A stretch of DNA of 64,000 nucleotides from assembly GCA_914767715.1 (NCBI GenBank), contig OU612066.1, positions 33,766,283 through 33,830,282 on the forward strand, given 5' to 3'. The notes beneath the pieces were generated by a model. The model was not told the DNA's origin and made no database searches. It saw nothing but the letters and a program-made list of their open reading frames with translations. Made by a program: the position numbers and the translations under genes. Origin of the DNA: Membranipora membranacea. Taxonomy: Eukaryota > Bryozoa > Gymnolaemata > Cheilostomatida > Membraniporidae. Positions within the stretch are counted from its first letter, which is position 1. Each line of letters opens with the position of its first letter. Shown here one piece after another: positions 60,188-64,000 of the stretch.

Positions 60188-63100
60188 ATGACTTCTGTGG
60201 CTCCAGTAAAAATCGGTAAGTGGCTCTGCACTGCTATAAATCAATGATCATCTTCTGAATTTTGGAATACTGTTTGTAACTGCAGGCATAAAATTTTCAA
60301 TAACACTATTACATTGAAGCAATATCATATCAATGTCATATATTGTAGTGTAGTGTATCATATGTGGTTATGAAACCTAACCATAGACTTAATAATAATT
60401 ATTAAGTCTATGAACCTAACTGATAAATCCAAACCATTGTTACTAGCAGCAGTAGTGATTTAGCATCCCTATAGCAAAAACTGAGTGTTGCTTTATCTGG
60501 GAAAAGATGGGTTACTTTTGAAAACAGCTGAATGAATCATTCGAATTTTAGATTCTGATGTGGACTCTGATCCAGAGGATATGGGGGAGAGGGAGATGTG
60601 CCCACCCCCTCCCCCACCAGCCTATGAAGAACCCGGTGAGGCTGAGGCACCTAGCATGCAGTTTGGCAGGTATGTGTTTATCTAATATTCAAATTTCTTA
60701 TAATATACTTAGGCCTAGCGATGATATTGATGAAAACTTATTTAAGATAATAGTGTTTTGTTTGCATGCACAAAGCCAAAAAAAATTCCATGATAGTTAA
60801 TAAATATGAGACAAGGTAAGACCAGGTATCGATGCTCTTAATACACAGCTTTGTAAATATCCGTCGTCCAACACGGAAGGAACAATATTTTTCTAGATTT
60901 TACTCCAACTCAATCATTTCAATTACGTCTCTAACACTACAAAGAAGAAAGAGAAGTATAATGATAATATTTTATGACATGTGGTATATAAATAGGATTT
61001 GCTGCTCATGTAAGTTAAACTGGGCATAAATTTAGCGAATTTGTAAACATAAGGCACACACTTGCCTTGATTGATACCAGTGAGAAGTATTTATTTATGT
61101 GTTCATAATTATCATAATTGAAGTAGAGCGTATTCCCTTTTATGTTAATGAGTGCAGCAAAGAGCAACTTCAGCTAAAGTATTGAGGGTAGGTATGATCC
61201 TCACTATTTATAGGAAGTAGAAGTTTGAAGTTTGTTTATTGCCTAATTCTAATATTCATCCTAGTAGGTTGATAGCATCGAAAGTACAGCGCATAAGTGG
61301 GAAAATAAATGAAAAAGGAGACTGAGCTGCATTAGTTGAAAAATTGCATATAAAATTCCAAAAAGGTGTTTTGTCTCTTGGTGGTTTTACACTTGGATGG
61401 TCAGTATTTATCTATCTTTGCTCTGCGAGCAGATTTTCTGTTTGTATTTATTTTGATACGAGATCTCAAGGGGTGGTGATTATCAATAATATCAAATTGA
61501 GATTGGGACCAACTAAGATAATGATAACCATAATATTATATAACGTTTAATAACTCTATTATGTTAATTCACAAACCCCATTTGTCACGCTACCGGTTAA
61601 AATTTACTTTTTCCCTTTTCTTGTAATTTCAGCGCCGCTAAGATCACATCTGATGAGGTACGCGAGGCAGTACTTGAGTTTGTGGCTGAGCATTGCTGCT
61701 ATGGTAAAGGTGCCGCAGAGAAGATGATCTTTAACCAGATCCTACCGTCCAATGCCTTACATGTGAGTATAGTTTCAAATAACCCCCTTGTTTTAAATTT
61801 TGATAAGCTGTCACCTGGGCACAATAGATCTGTCAGGACAGGAGTAAAAATTAAACTCTTTCAGGGCAGTAGCCGTCCGTGTCATAAATAGTAAAATTTT
61901 TAGATTTTCTTTTCTCAAATACTTTTATTTATGGATGATATTTTTGTGTATATATTTTTTATCATCGCTCGCTGTCATCTGTATTGATCGTAAAGTTAAT
62001 TTTTTTCCATGTTATCACAGCAGCCACTCGACGTTTTTATTTCACATGCAACATTGTGACAATCAAGGTTGATTTATTCATTCAGGTTCTTATATAAGCC
62101 TTTCCTGGTAAAACAGTATAACATGCACAGAATAATTTTCATTTTTAGTTCATTTCCTGAGTAAAATTTCAATCGCGTTTTTCACAAAATTCAACAACAT
62201 CTGCTGTATTTTCAGTATATGCTGGAGACGTTCTGTGAAGGTAGAAGAACAGGACATAATTACACACCTTATCACGGCGGCCCAGTAGACAGCCGTCACA
62301 ACGGAACTCCCCCCGCCGCGTGGGCTATGCATTGTGAGGCTCAGGGTCACTTCACAGATCAGGAGTATGTAATTAAAATACCTCACACAGAGGATGTCAG
62401 AGTAAGTATGTTATAACAATTTATATAACATATATATAAATTCATATTATATATAGCATGTCATAATATAATATATGCTAATATTTATAACATATTGGAT
62501 GTTGTAACAAGGCACAGTAATGACGTTCCAACTCTATGCATACTAGTTTACCTTAGTATTTGCATGGAAATGAATTAACAAGACACTTATAATTCAAAAA
62601 AAATTAGTTTTGGTATACTCTCTAACTTGAATTTTTGCTAACAGCGGCATGTCCTAATGTGACACTTTTCACCAGACACTAAATCCTGTCATTTTGAAAT
62701 AAGGGAGGCCTCTCTTTAAAGAATAAAAAAAAATTGAAATATTCTACCTTGATAATATGTTGTTCTACCTTTATAATATGTTAGAGTTCAATTTGTGTCA
62801 GGATAGGGCAACTCCTAGTTTGTAGTTAATCAGATCGCGAAATTGGGACAGCTAGAGATTCCGCTGTCACCAAACTCTCTAATCAGAGTAATGAATCTTT
62901 CATTGTAGTATACTTCCATTAGACTCACTGAGGATTTGTTTTAAAACCTAAAGATGGTTGAAAATATGTAGAACAAGTTTTCATAGGGCACCTGCTTGTA
63001 GTCGCTGTATCCCATAATCATCATGAGACGAGTAGCAGGGAGCACCTGCTGTTCCAAAATAATCTTACATTTAAAGTGTTTGCTCTGGTGTCAGACATGA

Positions 63101-63840
63101 TGAGTTTACTGTTGATTCACAGATGTGCCAGCGCTGTCTGGGATGTGGACAGGTGCAGTGCTCCAGATGTAATGGAAGAGGACAGAATAGATGTGGGCCT
63201 TGTGGTGGAGATGGCCGAGTGTACAGAACTCATGAAGGAGAAAGCTACCATGAAAGATGTGGCGCATGTGGTCAGTTGTGTCATTATGAATAATTGGTTC
63301 AAACTGTTCATACAAGATAATAGATTAGTATTATATATTAGTTATTATATTATATAGTATATATATATTATTATATATATATATATTAGATAATATATAA
63401 GTATTATATATATTAATATTAGTATTTATGTAAAAGACACAGCATGGGCTTGGAATGGGCATAGTCGGCAATTCACTTTCGGTTTCAGTTTATTAATACA
63501 TTCGGTATCATGAGAGAATGATGAAATTGAATGTGTACATTAATTAAATAATGGACTAGGAAAAAATTAAAACAAAGTTAAAGTGGCTAAGGTATTATGT
63601 TGGTAAAATAAGACATCAAGGTTTGAAAAATTTATATGGCATGTTTTCGAGGATTGCAGATCTTAGATCAGAGAATAGTTATTCTTTTCTTTACTTTAAT
63701 TCTAATTATTTTTTTACTTTCTGTGTAGGTGGAGATGGGTGGCGGCGCTGTTCTCGGTGCGGTGGTGATGGTAGAATAAGATGTCCCAGATGTGTAGGTT
63801 CAGGAAAACTTAAATACTTTATGGAGCTCACGGTCACATT
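60188..63840 (+). CDS. SSUH2: SSUH2-like protein, 5' part (about 240 residues)
   Basis: Six exons: 60188-60215, 60552-60669, 61633-61762, 62216-62401, 63123-63270, 63729-63840, then a donor GTAAGC; the remaining exon or exons lie beyond the window. Residues 1-48 are acidic with a polyproline run ending PPAYEEPG, a PPxY motif that WW domains could bind. Residues 50-154 carry the family region (SDEVREAVLEFVAEHCCYGK, then EGRRTGHNYTPYHGGPVD). Residues 155-233 have a run of CxxC and CxxCxGxG motifs like the DnaJ zinc region (MCQRCLGCGQVQCSRCNGRG, RCGPCGGDGR, RCSRCGGDGRIRCPRCVGSG). SSUH2 is reported to be involved in tooth formation in mammals; its molecular role is poorly known. Phases agree throughout. 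The reading ends in ELTVT, where I recall the family continuing with a W-N motif. Confidence 0.9.
60382..60412. repeat. palindrome in SSUH2 intron 1
   Basis: CATAGACTTAATAAT and ATTATTAAGTCTATG, a perfect palindrome with a 1-base centre. Confidence 0.7.
63354..63412. repeat. AT-rich low-complexity tract
   Basis: TA/TATTA repeats in the last SSUH2 intron of the window. Confidence 0.75.
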
Positions 63841-64000
63841 GTAAGCTTTGCAACTCATCTATTCTCAATAAATAAATAAATAAGACTGTTTTGAAAAGAT
63901 ACTCGTTAAACCTCTAGTCGTAGATCAGGATGGGAAAATTGTCTATGATGAAATACTACTACCAACAATCCTGATACAAAGTTTTTGTTCATGAATCTGT

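Overview
This is eukaryotic nuclear DNA, AT-rich, with intron-dense genes. I joined exons by hand using GT/AG borders, reading phase and remembered family resemblance; no search was run. All eight multi-exon models keep an open frame through every join, and the seven with both ends in the window have lengths divisible by three. A Golgi pH regulator, a Hey-type bHLH-Orange factor, an SSUH2 homologue, a RING/B-box protein and an intron-bearing DDE integrase point to an animal. The compact genes, many foldback elements and unfamiliar proteins suggest an early-branching one, most likely a sponge (inference; a cnidarian or other invertebrate is not excluded).

Layout. 129-3589 (-): RING/B-box/coiled-coil protein, 370 aa. 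3.6-7.5 kb: noncoding with two foldback elements. 7526-10976 (-): Hey-like repressor, 285 aa, with CCAAT and TATA boxes upstream. 11.2-18.4 kb: largely empty, with foldback elements and a CCAAT cluster before a short ORF. 18395-31926 (-): Golgi pH regulator, 15 exons, 456 aa; its introns hold most of the repeats, including an 890-bp element with hAT-like ends and a perfect 8-bp target duplication. 32298-36363 (+): integrase-core protein, 11 exons, 473 aa. 36896-46286 (-): protein kinase, 15 exons, 696 aa, with an N-terminal Cys/His cluster and a 30-bp repeat array coding a decapeptide. 47003-59507 (+): unrecognised 754-aa protein, 10 exons. On the opposite strand, inside two of its introns, lie two small genes for membrane-anchored coiled coils (52309-53296 tentative; 55994-57079 well supported). 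60188 to beyond the right edge (+): SSUH2-like gene, 5' part only.

The most unusual feature is a pair of related elements built from repeats of a GGCGCAGCTCGGCTA core. One lies between the head-to-head starts of the Golgi pH regulator and integrase genes (32052-32246). The other lies between the head-to-head starts of the kinase and the 754-aa gene (46446-46667). The copies are inverted on the chromosome, so each has the same orientation relative to the gene it faces (integrase and kinase, which converge tail to tail), and the similarity extends past the core repeats. This could be a shared divergent-promoter module or the trace of an inverted duplication or mobile element. At least six families of short palindromic elements are scattered elsewhere.
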